From Chloroflexota bacterium (GTDB taxonomy: Bacteria; Chloroflexota; Dehalococcoidia; SM23-28-2; RBG-16-64-32), in assembly GCA_022561635.1 (NCBI GenBank), contig JADFQV010000004.1, positions 1 to 59,650 on the forward strand: DNA of 59,650 bases, in the 5' to 3' direction. The notes below the pieces were generated by a model that made no database searches, was not told the DNA's origin, and saw only the letters and a list, made by a program, of their open reading frames with translations. Made by a program: the position numbers and the translations under genes. Of the stretch, positions 35,047-44,842 are shown in pieces (the stretch's first letter is position 1; the number at the start of each line of letters is the position of its first letter).

Positions 35047-35861
35047 TCGCCGCGGCCTTCGCTGAGGGAACGGCCGTGGCCGCCGCGCTGCAGGAGGATG
35101 ATCTCGGCCATCACGCTGACGGCGATCTCTGCCGGCGACTCGGCACCGATGTCGAGGCCGATGGGCGTGTGCACCTTCGCCACCTCTTCCGGGTCTGCGC
35201 CATCCTCAACGAGATGTTTGAGCACGGCCTTCGCCCGCCGCCGCGAGCCGATCATGCCAACGTAAGCAGCGCCGCGGCCGATGACGCCGCGCAGACTGGC
35301 CTCGTCGTGCTTGTGGCCGCGCGTCACAGCGACGACGTAGGTCGTGCTGTCCAGCGGGTAGTCCGCCAGCACCTCGTCAAAGCGGCCGCGGATCACTCTC
35401 TCGGCCTCCGGGAAGCGCTCCGGGTCGGCGTACTCCGGCCGGTCGTCGATCACGGTGACGCGGAAGCCACAGAGGCTGGCGATCTCGGACAGCGCCTTGC
35501 CCACGTGGCCACCGCCGGCGATGACCAGCGCGCACGACTGTTCGTGCACCTCGACCATCACCTGGAACGCCTCGCCGGCTGCCTCGCGGCGGCTCTGCTC
35601 CTCGCCAGCGGACGAGAGATAGAGCGTGTGCACGCGGTGGCGCCGAAACGCCCCCCCTGCGCCCGCCGTGATCACCGAATCGAGCGCGGCCACACCAAGC
35701 GATCCGAAAGTGGAGCCGTCGGTCCGCACCAGCAGCTTCGCACCGACGTGCTCTCCCTGGCCGTCGGGCGCGGCCATCACGGTGGCCACGAGGACGGGAT
35801 TGCCGCCCTCCAGCGCACCCACGACCTGTTCGGCGATGCGGGCTTCCAGTGAATCCGCCAT
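35043..35861 (-). CDS. Full-length XdhC/CoxI-family protein with altered motif
   Basis: This 272-residue protein has the two-domain XdhC layout: an N-terminal XdhC domain, then a Rossmann-like domain with VIAGGGHVGKALSEIA and the GMIGSRRRAKAVL block. It is a molybdenum-cofactor chaperone type. In the first domain, the usual GGC-VE motif is replaced by GSLGVAALDSV without Cys. The separate small XdhC at 31448 keeps the Cys motif, so the two could act together. No molybdenum hydroxylase gene is nearby. Confidence 0.78.
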   Translation of the reverse strand: MADSLEARIAEQVVGALEGGNPVLVATVMAAPDGQGEHVGAKLLVRTDGSTFGSLGVAALDSVITAGAGGAFRRHRVHTLYLSSAGEEQSRREAAGEAFQVMVEVHEQSCALVIAGGGHVGKALSEIASLCGFRVTVIDDRPEYADPERFPEAERVIRGRFDEVLADYPLDSTTYVVAVTRGHKHDEASLRGVIGRGAAYVGMIGSRRRAKAVLKHLVEDGADPEEVAKVHTPIGLDIGAESPAEIAVSVMAEIILLQRGGHGRSLSEGRGE

Positions 35862-35869
35862 CTCAGGCT

Positions 35870-36265
35870 CTACGCACCCGCCCGGTCGACCGTAAACGCC
35901 AGGAACTCGATGCGGTTGCCGCCGGGGTCGCGGGCGAAGAAGCGCGCCCGGCCCTCTATCGGGATCGCTTCCTCCAGTTCGCAGCCGGCGGCGCTGAGGC
36001 GCTTCCGCAGACCATCGAGGTCGTTCGTGACAAGCGCCGGGTGCCTGTCGCTCAATTCGGGCTCGCCATCGGGGTCTGTCTCGAAGCGAAGGTGCAGCTC
36101 CTGATCGCCGATGCGATACCAGACGCCCGTTCGTCCAGCGTCGGAGAGCGATTGCGGACGCCGCATCTCCTCGAGGCCGAGCAGCTCGCCGTAGAAGCGC
36201 CTCGCCTCGTCAGCCAGGGCGGCCGGAACGATCATCTGCACGTGCTGAAGACTGACGATGCTCAT
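35870..36265 (-). CDS. VOC-superfamily (glyoxalase/bleomycin-resistance-like) protein
   Basis: This 131-residue protein has two beta-alpha-beta-beta-beta halves of the vicinal oxygen chelate fold. It opens with HVQMIVPAALADEARRFYGELLGL and ends with FFARDPGGNRIEFLAF. A divalent metal site is likely from the opening His and the terminal Glu in the RIEF strand. Such proteins act as glyoxalases, dioxygenases or drug binders. The substrate is unknown. It lies between the XdhC and YchF genes. Confidence 0.8.
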   Translation of the reverse strand: MSIVSLQHVQMIVPAALADEARRFYGELLGLEEMRRPQSLSDAGRTGVWYRIGDQELHLRFETDPDGEPELSDRHPALVTNDLDGLRKRLSAAGCELEEAIPIEGRARFFARDPGGNRIEFLAFTVDRAGA

Positions 36266-36274
36266 GACGAGCCC

Positions 36275-37357
<1,083 letters not shown>

Positions 37358-37407
37358 TACGCCTCGCAGCGTAAGAGCGATGCGTCGCGAGGGTCAAGGA
37401 AGGCCGC

Positions 37408-37435
37408 TTGACACTCCGGGGTGCGCGGTTACCAT
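37408..37435 (+). promoter_or_regulatory. Promoter of the cytochrome P450 gene
   Basis: TTGACA (37408-37413) is followed after 16 bases by TACCAT (37430-37435). Transcription should begin near 37442, inside the palindrome that follows. Confidence 0.55.
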
Positions 37436-37453
37436 AGTGACCGATCAGTCACT
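37436..37453. promoter_or_regulatory. TetR-type operator palindrome before P450
   Basis: AGTGACCGATCAGTCACT is an 18-base palindrome with a single mismatched pair. It directly follows the -10 element, a normal place for a repressor. The TGACnGATCnGTCA layout is common for TetR-family regulators. None is encoded next to it, so the regulator is elsewhere. Confidence 0.55.
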
Positions 37454-37491
37454 TGGGCCATAAACGCGGCCGCCGAAGGGAGATCTCGACA

Positions 37492-38709
37492 ATGGTGACA
37501 GCGGAATTCAATCCGTTAACCCCAGAAGCCCTGGCAGACCCCTACCCGATGTACCGGGAGCTGCTGGCGCACAACCCGGTCTCCTGGAACTCCACGTTTC
37601 AGACGTGGGTCTTCACGCGCTACGAAGACGTTGACGCCATCCTTACCCACCAGCAGACATCAGCCGACCGTCGCAGCGGCTCCAATTCGTTCGCCGAGAT
37701 GCAGCGCAAGTACATCGAAGAGCATCCGGAGGACCTCTTCGTTCGCGCCCCGACGATGCTGACGGCTGACCCACCCGAGCACACTCGTCTGCGCCGCCTG
37801 GTCAGCAAGGCGTTCACGCCGCGCGCCGTCGAGAACTTGCGCCCGCGCATCCAGAGTATCGTCGACGAGATTCTTGACGACGTCGCCGGCGACGGCGAGA
37901 TGGACCTCGTGCAGACGGTCGGTTACCCGCTGCCGGTGATCGTCATCGCCGAGATGCTCGGCGTGCCCACGAAGGACCGTGCGAAATTCAAAGAGTGGTC
38001 CGATGACATCGTGGCGACGCTCGGTGGCCCCTTCACGCCGCAAGACGTGCTGCAAGCGGCCGAGAAGGCGCGGCACGCCCTCGTCGAGTATCTCTCCGGC
38101 GTGATCGAGGAACGCCGCAAGGACCCGCAAGACGACTTGATCAGCGGCCTCATCGCCGCCGAGGACGAAGGCACCGCCCTGAGCACACAGGAGATCTACT
38201 CGACGACGATCCTTCTCCTCGTCGCCGGCAACGAGACGACGACCCACCTGATCGACAACGGCATGCTGGCCCTGCTCAAGAACCCGGAGCAGATGCAGCT
38301 ACTGCGGGACGACCCGTCGCTGATCAAGTCCGCCGTCGAGGAGCTGTTGCGCTTCATCGGCCCCGTCCAGGCCACCGGCCGCACTTTCACGGAGGACGCG
38401 GAGATCGGTGGCCAGGCGCTAAAGGCGCGCGAATCGACCCTCGTCCTCCTGGGCGCCGCCAATCACGATCCCGCGAAGTGGGGCGACAACGCCGACAAGC
38501 TGGACGTGACGCGAAATCCCGTCGACCACGTCGGCCTTGGCGACGGCATCCACTTCTGCCTGGGCGCCCCGCTGGCCCGCGCCGAGGCGCAGATCACCAT
38601 CAGCACCCTGCTCGAACGCTTCCCGAAACTCAAGCTGGCCGTCGACGAGCCGGAGTGGGGCGGAACGTTCATCATCCGCGGCGTGAAAAGCCTGCCGCTG
38701 ACGTTCTAA
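37492..38709 (+). CDS. Cytochrome P450
   Basis: This 405-residue soluble bacterial P450 has the haem-binding motif HFCLGAPLAR with Cys356 as proximal ligand, an EELLRFI segment of the ExxR helix near 284-290, and an I-helix oxygen-activating motif LLLVAGNETTTHLI near 238. It inserts one oxygen atom into an unknown substrate. The ATG at 37492 follows an AGGGAG site. No ferredoxin or reductase partner is adjacent. The upstream promoter carries a TetR-like palindrome, which suggests induction by a ligand. Confidence 0.92.
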   Translation: MVTAEFNPLTPEALADPYPMYRELLAHNPVSWNSTFQTWVFTRYEDVDAILTHQQTSADRRSGSNSFAEMQRKYIEEHPEDLFVRAPTMLTADPPEHTRLRRLVSKAFTPRAVENLRPRIQSIVDEILDDVAGDGEMDLVQTVGYPLPVIVIAEMLGVPTKDRAKFKEWSDDIVATLGGPFTPQDVLQAAEKARHALVEYLSGVIEERRKDPQDDLISGLIAAEDEGTALSTQEIYSTTILLLVAGNETTTHLIDNGMLALLKNPEQMQLLRDDPSLIKSAVEELLRFIGPVQATGRTFTEDAEIGGQALKARESTLVLLGAANHDPAKWGDNADKLDVTRNPVDHVGLGDGIHFCLGAPLARAEAQITISTLLERFPKLKLAVDEPEWGGTFIIRGVKSLPLTF

Positions 38710-38736
38710 CGCGACCTCTCACAGGCGTGAAAGAAA

Positions 38737-38763
38737 ACCGCCCCACCGTTATGGTGGGGCGGT
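38737..38763 (+). terminator. Hairpin terminator after P450
   Basis: ACCGCCCCACC-GTTAT-GGTGGGGCGGT is a perfect 11-base stem with a 5-base loop, 28 bases past the P450 stop. The 3-prime flank TTCGGTT is only a short U-tract, so termination may be partial. Confidence 0.6.
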
Positions 38764-38777
38764 TTCGGTTACTTGTC

Positions 38778-38866
38778 GTCACAGGACACCTTGCCGGAGA
38801 CATCCTGTGACGAGCCCAAAAGGGAGGGTTTGGGACCATAAATACAGACGGCGGCCCCAACCCTCC
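38778..38866. repeat. Two further inverted repeats in the P450-hemolysin gap
   Basis: GTCACAGGA (38778-38786) pairs with TCCTGTGAC (38803-38811), nine perfect bases with a 16-base loop. GGAGGGTTTGGG (38823-38834) pairs with CCCCAACCCTCC (38855-38866), with one mismatch. Together with the terminator they make a 130-base strongly structured, gene-free segment. Confidence 0.5.
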
Positions 38867-38928
38867 GTTACAAGCCTCACGCGCCTTCACAGAGTCTCAA
38901 CGCCGCGTCTGGCACCAGCGTAACGGCC

Positions 38929-39606
38929 ATGCGACTATACCTGTTGCACATGATGAGGGTTGGCAGATTGGACGAGCGCAGGCCTCTTCTGCGGGGCTAC
39001 TTTCACCTCGCCGCCGCGCTGGCGGCCGTAGTAGGTTGCGTCGTCCTCGTCATCCTCGCCGACACACCGCGTGCCTACGTCGGCGGCGCCGTCTTCGCGG
39101 TCAGCCTGATAGCCCTCTACACGATCAGCGCCACCTATCACACGATCACCTGGGGTCGCCGCGCACACGCCGTCCTCAAGCGTCTCGACCACGCGATGAT
39201 CTTCGTGCTCATCGCCGGCACCTACACCCCGCTCTGCCTGCTGGCCGCCAGCGACCCTTGGGGCCTCAGAATTTTGGCCATCGTCTGGTCCATCGCCGCT
39301 GTCGGAATCGTGCTCAAGCTCGTCTGGCCGGGCGCGCCACGCTGGCTCGGCGTCGGGCTCTACCTGGCGACCGGCTGGGTCGCGCTCGTGGCGGCGACTG
39401 AGCTGACCGACTGGTTCGCGCTCGTGCCGCTCCTCTTGCTCGCCGGCGGCGGCTTGCTCTACTCGGCCGGCGGCGTGATCTACGCCTTACGCCGGCCGGA
39501 CCCGTTCCCTAGCGTCTTCGGCTACCACGAAGTCTTCCATGTCCTCGTCATCGGCGGCAGCGTCCTGCACTACTCGCTCATCGCCGGCTACCTGATGACG
39601 TCCTAG
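38929..39606 (+). CDS. Hemolysin III / PAQR-family membrane protein
   Basis: This 225-residue protein has seven predicted helices. It has the PAQR-family RLDHAMIFVLIAGTYTPLCLL and FGYHEVFHVLVIGG motifs, whose histidines probably hold a zinc ion as in adiponectin-receptor-like hydrolases. The natural lipid substrate is unknown and the hemolysin name is historical. No strong ribosome site precedes the chosen ATG. Its last 120 bases overlap the end of the convergent DNA glycosylase gene. Confidence 0.85.
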   Translation: MRLYLLHMMRVGRLDERRPLLRGYFHLAAALAAVVGCVVLVILADTPRAYVGGAVFAVSLIALYTISATYHTITWGRRAHAVLKRLDHAMIFVLIAGTYTPLCLLAASDPWGLRILAIVWSIAAVGIVLKLVWPGAPRWLGVGLYLATGWVALVAATELTDWFALVPLLLLAGGGLLYSAGGVIYALRRPDPFPSVFGYHEVFHVLVIGGSVLHYSLIAGYLMTS

Positions 39607-40260
39607 ACCCGTCTCGCAGACCTCGGCCAGCGCACATCGATCACACAGCGGCTCCGCCCGGCAGGCGTCCTTCGCGTGCTCCACGATCAGCGCATGGTAC
39701 TCGCCGAAGAGCGCCGCGTCCCGTGGCAGGGACTCCTCGAATAGCCGCTGCCAGGCGTCGTACGTGTCTCGGCCGGGCCGGAAGCCCAGGCGCGAGAACG
39801 TCCGGCGGGTGTATGCGTCGACGACGAAGAACGGCTGCCGCGCCGCATAGACGAGGATCACGTCCGCGGTCTCCGCGCCGATGCCATGAGTGGCGAGGAG
39901 AGCCCGCCGCAGCTCCTCACGCGGCGCCGCCAACAGGCGCTCTAGGTCGCCTTCAAAGCCCGCGTCCAGCATCTCCAGGAAGGCCAGCAGCTTGCGCGCC
40001 TTGCTCCGGTAGAAGCCGCTGGGACGGATCAGCTCCGCCAGCTCGGCGGCCGAAAGCGCCCGCATCGCGGCCGGTGAGAGCGCACCCGCCTGCTTCAGAT
40101 TCGCCAGCGCCTTCTCCACGTTCGTCCAGGCCGTCCGCTGCGTGAGAATCGCACCGACGATCACCTCAAACGGACCGTCAGCGGGCCACCAGCCGCGCGG
40201 CCCGTACCGCTCTACGAGTCGCTCGTAGACGTCACGAACGCGGTCCTCGCGCTCGGTCAT
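39487..40260 (-). CDS. Endonuclease III-like DNA glycosylase
   Basis: This 257-residue HhH-GPD protein has the helix-hairpin-helix ATHGIGAETADVILVYAARQ near 138-150, followed by the catalytic Asp in FVVDAYTRRTF. The C-terminal [4Fe-4S] cluster is C-x5-C-x2-C-x5-C (CRAEPLCDRCALAEVC). There is no obvious Nth lysine in the hairpin, so it may be closer to EndA or MutY-like or monofunctional variants. The ATG at 40260 overlaps the TrmO stop. Its C-terminal 40 residues are acidic and run antisense through the hemolysin III gene, an unusual overlap. Confidence 0.85.
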   Translation of the reverse strand: MTEREDRVRDVYERLVERYGPRGWWPADGPFEVIVGAILTQRTAWTNVEKALANLKQAGALSPAAMRALSAAELAELIRPSGFYRSKARKLLAFLEMLDAGFEGDLERLLAAPREELRRALLATHGIGAETADVILVYAARQPFFVVDAYTRRTFSRLGFRPGRDTYDAWQRLFEESLPRDAALFGEYHALIVEHAKDACRAEPLCDRCALAEVCETGLGRHQVAGDERVVQDAAADDEDMEDFVVAEDARERVRPA

Positions 40261-40775
40261 CCGTTGCGCCAGGACTGGGCGTCTTCGACCCACTTCGGGA
40301 GGCGCGCGTCCGCGACGGAGTCATAGTAGGGCAGGTACGGCTTGACGTCGAGGACGGGCGAGCCGTCGATGGCGTCGAGGCCGCGCACCTTGAGCACATT
40401 CTCGTTCACGGCCAGCAGCGGCACAGGCGTCACGAGCAGCGGGTTGGGCCTGATCTGGCTGCGCGTGGCCAGCACCCCCATCAGCGGGTTCTCTTCGTCG
40501 TCGCGTGGGTGCAGTTGCGGCTTCGACCCGCGCACATCTTCCGGGACTTTGTGCGGCCAGAAGACGATGATCACGTGCGAGTAGTCGCCGAGGTTGAGGA
40601 GCATGTCCGCCAGCTCGGGCCGTATGATCACACGCGACTCTACGTTGGCCCAGCCGTCCGCCATCGGCTTCTTCACGCCGTTGCGGACGTAGCCGATCGG
40701 CGTCAGCTTGACGTCCGGCAGCTCCGGAAAGGCTTCGGGCTCGCGGCGGAAGGCGCGGCGCAGTCGATCGAGCAT
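40257..40775 (-). CDS. TrmO/TsaA-type tRNA t6A methyltransferase
   Basis: This 172-residue protein of the UPF0066 (VirR/YaeB) family has the GYVRNGVKKP start, SHVIIVFWPHK, ATRSQIRPNPL and LDVKPYLPYYDS motifs. TrmO methylates N6-threonylcarbamoyladenosine at tRNA position 37 with SAM. The domain is complete and at usual length without the C-terminal extension. It overlaps the endonuclease III-like gene by four bases and is divergent from dapA. Confidence 0.88.
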   Translation of the reverse strand: MLDRLRRAFRREPEAFPELPDVKLTPIGYVRNGVKKPMADGWANVESRVIIRPELADMLLNLGDYSHVIIVFWPHKVPEDVRGSKPQLHPRDDEENPLMGVLATRSQIRPNPLLVTPVPLLAVNENVLKVRGLDAIDGSPVLDVKPYLPYYDSVADARLPKWVEDAQSWRNG

Positions 40776-40805
40776 GGGAAGCCATTATAGCGTCGGCGGC
40801 GAGCG

Positions 40806-40833
40806 CTGGCAGGCGAGGCGCTTGTGGTAGAAT
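40806..40833 (+). promoter_or_regulatory. Possible dapA promoter
   Basis: CTGGCA (40806-40811) is followed after 16 bases by TAGAAT (40828-40833), 41 bases before the dapA ATG. The -10 is good, and the -35 is weak. Confidence 0.4.
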
Positions 40834-40873
40834 TTCGCCACGCCTAGATATGGAATTCAGCGGAGGTCGCCCA

Positions 40874-41767
40874 ATGGAACTCGGACGCGTGCTAACGGCC
40901 ATGGCCACGCCCTTCGATCGCGAAGGGCAGGTGGACTATGGCCAGGCCAAGCGTCTCTCGCTCGCCCTCCTAGACGCTGGTAGCGACGGCCTCGTGGTCG
41001 CCGGCACGACGGGCGAGGCACCAACGCTGTCGCACGACGAGAAGCTGGCGCTTTTCCGCGAGGTGAAGGCAGCGGTCGGCGACCGCGGCGCTGTGATCGC
41101 CGGCACGGGCACGAACAACACGGCCGCCAGCATCGAGCTGTCGCGAGAGGCCGAGGCGATCGGCGTCGACGCTCTGCTGCTGACGGCGCCGTACTACAGC
41201 AGGCCACCACAGGAGGGCCTCTTCCGGCACTTCCAGGCGATCGCTGCCGCGACGTCGCTGCCGTGCATCCTTTACAACATCCCGAGCCGCACCGCCGTCA
41301 ACGTGACAGCGGCGACGCAGCTGCGTCTGGCCGAGATCCCCAACATAGCCGGCGTCAAAGAGGCGTCCGGAGACCTCGACCAGATCGCCGAGATCATCGA
41401 GGGCGCGCACGACTTTCTCGTCTGGAGCGGCGACGATCAGATGGCGCTGCCGATCGTCGCGATCGGCGGTTACGGCGTCGTCGGTGTGGCAACACACCTC
41501 GTCGGCCTGCAGATGCGGGCGATGATTGAGGCGCAGCTCGATGGCCGCGGCTCCGAGGCGGCGACGATCCACCGCCGCTTGCTGCCGCTGATGAAGACGT
41601 TGATGACGGCCGCGCCGAACCCGATCCCCCTCAAGTACGCACTCAACCACGTCGGCTTCCAGGTGGGCGGGCTGCGACTGCCGCTCATCGAAGCCGACGC
41701 CGCTGTCGCCGAAAGCGTCGTCGCGGAGCTGAGCCGACACCAGATCGATCTCGCCGTCGCTGTCTGA
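40874..41767 (+). CDS. dapA: 4-hydroxy-tetrahydrodipicolinate synthase
   Basis: This 297-residue TIM-barrel aldolase condenses pyruvate with aspartate semialdehyde for lysine and diaminopimelate. The Schiff-base Lys162 is in GVKEASGD, the proton-relay Tyr134 in LYNIPSRT, and GTTGEAPTL near 44-52 is the pyruvate loop. The ATG at 40874 follows a GGAGG site. The frame is open further upstream but lacks a good site. The Asd and DapB partners are at the right end of the window. Confidence 0.95.
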   Translation: MELGRVLTAMATPFDREGQVDYGQAKRLSLALLDAGSDGLVVAGTTGEAPTLSHDEKLALFREVKAAVGDRGAVIAGTGTNNTAASIELSREAEAIGVDALLLTAPYYSRPPQEGLFRHFQAIAAATSLPCILYNIPSRTAVNVTAATQLRLAEIPNIAGVKEASGDLDQIAEIIEGAHDFLVWSGDDQMALPIVAIGGYGVVGVATHLVGLQMRAMIEAQLDGRGSEAATIHRRLLPLMKTLMTAAPNPIPLKYALNHVGFQVGGLRLPLIEADAAVAESVVAELSRHQIDLAVAV

Positions 41768-41791
41768 GCGACGCGAAAGGAGCCCCCGCAT

Positions 41792-42742
41792 ATGGAGTAC
41801 AAGTCCCTTGGTGCATCCGGCCTGCAGGTCTCGGTCGTTGGGCTGGGCTGCAACAACTTCGGCATGCGCATCGACAAGGAGAAGTCGGCTGAGGTCGTGG
41901 GCCGAGCGCTGGAGTTGGGGATCAACTTCTTCGACACAGCCGACATCTACGGCGGCACGCTGTCCGAGCAGTTCCTCGGCGAGGCGCTGGGCGAGCGGCG
42001 TCCGCACGTCATCGTCGCCACGAAGTTCGGCGGCCCGACGGGCGAGGGCCCGGGCAACCGGGGCGGCTCGCGCGGCTACATCATTCGGGCGGTCGAGGCC
42101 AGCCTTCGCCGCCTGAACACCGACTACATCGACCTCTACCAGTACCACTTCCCGGACGTCAAGACGCCCATCGAGGAGTCGCTGCGGGCGATGGACGACC
42201 TGGTTCGCTCGGGCAAGGTGCGCTACATCGGCTCATCTAACATGTCCGCGTGGCAGGCCGTCGAGGCGCACTGGGTGGCGACGAGCGAGCACCTGAACCC
42301 GTTCATCACGGCGCAGAACGAATACAGCCTGATCGACCGCCGCGCCGAGCGGGAGCTGGTGCCGGCCTGCCGCAAATACGGCATCGGCCTTCTGCCTTAC
42401 TTCCCCCTGGCCAGCGGCCTCCTCACCGGCAAGTACAGCCGCGGCGAGGCGCCGGCCGATGACACGCGCATCGGGGCCTGGGGCGCCCGCGGCCAGCAGC
42501 TGCTGACGGACCGCAACTTCGACGTCGTCGAGGGGCTGCAGAAGTTCGCCGCGGAACGAGACAAGAGCCTGCTGGACATCGCGATCGGCTGGCTCGCCGC
42601 CCAGGACCCCGTCTCCAGCGTCATCGCCGGCGCGACGAAGCCGGAGCAGGTGGAGCAGAACGCGGCCGCGGCCGACCTCCACCTGTCGCGGGAGGAGCTG
42701 GCGGAGATCGACACGATCACCTCAGGAAAGGGAGAGGCGTGA
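41792..42742 (+). CDS. Aldo/keto reductase
   Basis: This 316-residue NADPH-dependent reductase has the AKR signature. The catalytic tetrad comprises Asp and Tyr in FFDTADIYGGTLSE, the later Lys in TKFGG, and His in LYQYHFPD. It also has a NADP-binding C-terminal half with GATKPEQVEQN. It has the VRYIGSSNMS stretch of potassium-channel-beta-like AKRs. The ATG follows AAAGGAG. A small basic protein gene follows with a one-base overlap. Confidence 0.9.
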   Translation: MEYKSLGASGLQVSVVGLGCNNFGMRIDKEKSAEVVGRALELGINFFDTADIYGGTLSEQFLGEALGERRPHVIVATKFGGPTGEGPGNRGGSRGYIIRAVEASLRRLNTDYIDLYQYHFPDVKTPIEESLRAMDDLVRSGKVRYIGSSNMSAWQAVEAHWVATSEHLNPFITAQNEYSLIDRRAERELVPACRKYGIGLLPYFPLASGLLTGKYSRGEAPADDTRIGAWGARGQQLLTDRNFDVVEGLQKFAAERDKSLLDIAIGWLAAQDPVSSVIAGATKPEQVEQNAAAADLHLSREELAEIDTITSGKGEA

Positions 42743-43212
42743 TGGCCCGATTCCAGATGCGCATAGACAGGGTATGGGCGCCGGCGGTGCTAGTCGGCGG
42801 CGCCACGCGGAGTAACTCGTACGTAGACGTAACGCCTGAGGCGGTGACGTTCCACTTCGGCTACATCTTCAACCACACCCAGGGCCGCGACGAAATTCGC
42901 GATGTGAGGGCGCGCAGCTGGCCCTGGTGGATGGGCATCGGCTGGCGCAGCAACCTGCGCGGCCTCCTCGGGCTCGTCGGCTCGTACCGCAACGTCGTCG
43001 AGGTCAGCTTCGAGCGTCGCTCGCTCGCCTGGGGCGTCCTGCCGATGGACCGCATCGCCATCTCGGTGGAGGATCCGGAAGGCCTGATCAAGGCGCTGAA
43101 GCCGCCGGCGAGCGCAAAGGCCAAGAAGCCGCCCGCAAAGAGATCGGCCCGCCGCAGCACGCGAAACAACGGCACTGCGACCAAGCGCCGCACAAAGCGC
43201 AAGGCTGAATAG
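42742..43212 (+). CDS. Hypothetical protein with basic C-terminal tail
   Basis: This 156-residue protein has a globular first half of beta-strand character (VGGATRSNSYVDVTPEAVTFHFGYIF) that looks PH-like, then a Trp-rich loop and a strand ending in LPMDRIAIS. The last 40 residues are Lys/Arg/Ala-rich, of the histone-H1-like low-complexity type. No family is recognised. Its ATG overlaps the aldo/keto reductase stop by one base (TGATG), suggesting coupled translation. The tail could bind nucleic acid. Confidence 0.6.
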   Translation: MARFQMRIDRVWAPAVLVGGATRSNSYVDVTPEAVTFHFGYIFNHTQGRDEIRDVRARSWPWWMGIGWRSNLRGLLGLVGSYRNVVEVSFERRSLAWGVLPMDRIAISVEDPEGLIKALKPPASAKAKKPPAKRSARRSTRNNGTATKRRTKRKAE

Positions 43213-43293
43213 TGGACGACCGCCTTTGCCCGCCGCTCTCCCGGTCGCTATCATCCACGCTCAGAACGACACGCCCCTCGGAAGGAGCCCAAC

Positions 43294-44802
43294 GTGAAAA
43301 TTAACGTCGAGAGCGGAGATATTACACAGCACGAGGCGAAGGTGATCATCGTCAACCTGTTCCAGGGCGTGAAGAGCCCCGGCGGCGCGACGGGCGCCGT
43401 CGATGCCGCGCTCGAGGGTGGCATCACCGCCCTCATCAGCGAAGGCGAGATCAAGGGCAAGGGCGGCGAGGCCTTACTCGTCCACACGCTCGGGCGAATG
43501 CCGTCGCCGCGCGTCATCATCGCTGGGCTGGGCAAGCAGGATTCGTTTGATCTCAACGTCATCCGCAACCTGATGGGCACCGCCCTCAGGCGCGCCCGCA
43601 TGACCGGTGCTAAGACGGTCGCAACCATCGTCCACGGCGCTGGCATCGCCGGGCTGGAGACGGCGGACTGCGCGCAGGCGATCGCCGAAGGCGCGCTCAT
43701 GGGCGAGTACCGCTTCCGCAAGTACAAGAGCGTCGAAGACCCCTCGTTCCGCGAGATCGATACGCTGACGATCGTGGAGTCCGACCGGCGAAAGCTGCGC
43801 GCCATCGAGCGGGGAGTAGAGCGCGGCGAGACGATGGCCGCCGCCGCCAACTTCACGCGCGACATGGCGAACGAGCCCGGCAACGAGCTACCGCCGACGG
43901 AGCTGGCAAAACGCGCGACGAGGCTTTGCGCCCAGGCCGGCATCGACTGCGAGGTCCTGGACGACGCTCAGCTGAAGAAGCTGGGCATGGGCGCGCTGCT
44001 CGGCGTGGGCGCTGGCTCGGCGCGCAAGCCGCGCTTCGTGATCATGCGCTACAGGGGCGACCGGCGAACGAAAAAGACGCTTGGCCTCATTGGCAAGGGC
44101 ATCACCTTCGACTCCGGCGGCATCTCGATCAAGCCGGCGGCCGGCATGGAGGCGATGAAGGGCGACATGTCGGGCGGCGCCGCGGTCATCGCCACGATGT
44201 GGGCGCTGGGCAAGCTGAAGCCGCGCATCAACGTCACGGGAATCGTGCCGACGGCGGAGAACATGCCCTCCGGCAGCGCCACCCGGCCGGGAGACGTCCT
44301 GCGTGCCATGAACGGCAAGACGATCGAGGTCATCAACACGGATGCGGAGGGCCGCCTGATCCTGGCCGACGCCATCTGCTACGCGCGCCAGGAGAAGCTC
44401 TCGCCGATCGTCGACGTGGCGACCCTGACCGGCGCGATGATGATCGCTCTGGGCAACCGCGCGACCGGCTTCTTCGCCACCGACGACGCGCTCGCCGATC
44501 AGATCACCAGCGCCGGTGAGAAGTCGGGCGAGCTGATGTGGCGCTTCCCGCTAATCGCTGAGTACCGTGAGGACCTGAAGAGCACCATCGCGGACATCAA
44601 GAACACGGGCGTGCGGGGCGGCGGGGCGATCAGCGCCGCGAAGTTCCTGCACTTCTTCGCCGAGGACACACCCTGGGCGCACATCGATATGGCCGGCACC
44701 GATGAGTCGCCCAAGGACCGAGGGCTCTGGGTAAAGGGCTCGACCGGCATTCCGACGCGCACGCTCATCAACTTCGTGCTCGCCCGCGCGCCCCGGCGAT
44801 AG
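43294..44802 (+). CDS. pepA: Leucyl aminopeptidase (M17)
   Basis: This 502-residue M17 aminopeptidase has an N-terminal macro-like domain and a catalytic C-terminal half. The metal and active-site residues are in GKGITFDSGGISIKPAAGMEAMKGDMSGG and the NTDAEGRLILADA signature. It trims N-terminal residues from peptides with two metal ions. The GTG start follows AAGGAG at six bases. Length is typical. Confidence 0.94.
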   Translation: MKINVESGDITQHEAKVIIVNLFQGVKSPGGATGAVDAALEGGITALISEGEIKGKGGEALLVHTLGRMPSPRVIIAGLGKQDSFDLNVIRNLMGTALRRARMTGAKTVATIVHGAGIAGLETADCAQAIAEGALMGEYRFRKYKSVEDPSFREIDTLTIVESDRRKLRAIERGVERGETMAAAANFTRDMANEPGNELPPTELAKRATRLCAQAGIDCEVLDDAQLKKLGMGALLGVGAGSARKPRFVIMRYRGDRRTKKTLGLIGKGITFDSGGISIKPAAGMEAMKGDMSGGAAVIATMWALGKLKPRINVTGIVPTAENMPSGSATRPGDVLRAMNGKTIEVINTDAEGRLILADAICYARQEKLSPIVDVATLTGAMMIALGNRATGFFATDDALADQITSAGEKSGELMWRFPLIAEYREDLKSTIADIKNTGVRGGGAISAAKFLHFFAEDTPWAHIDMAGTDESPKDRGLWVKGSTGIPTRTLINFVLARAPRR

Positions 44803-44842
44803 CTGCAAGCCGTTCCGAGAGGTGGCGCCGGGATCAGCGCGC

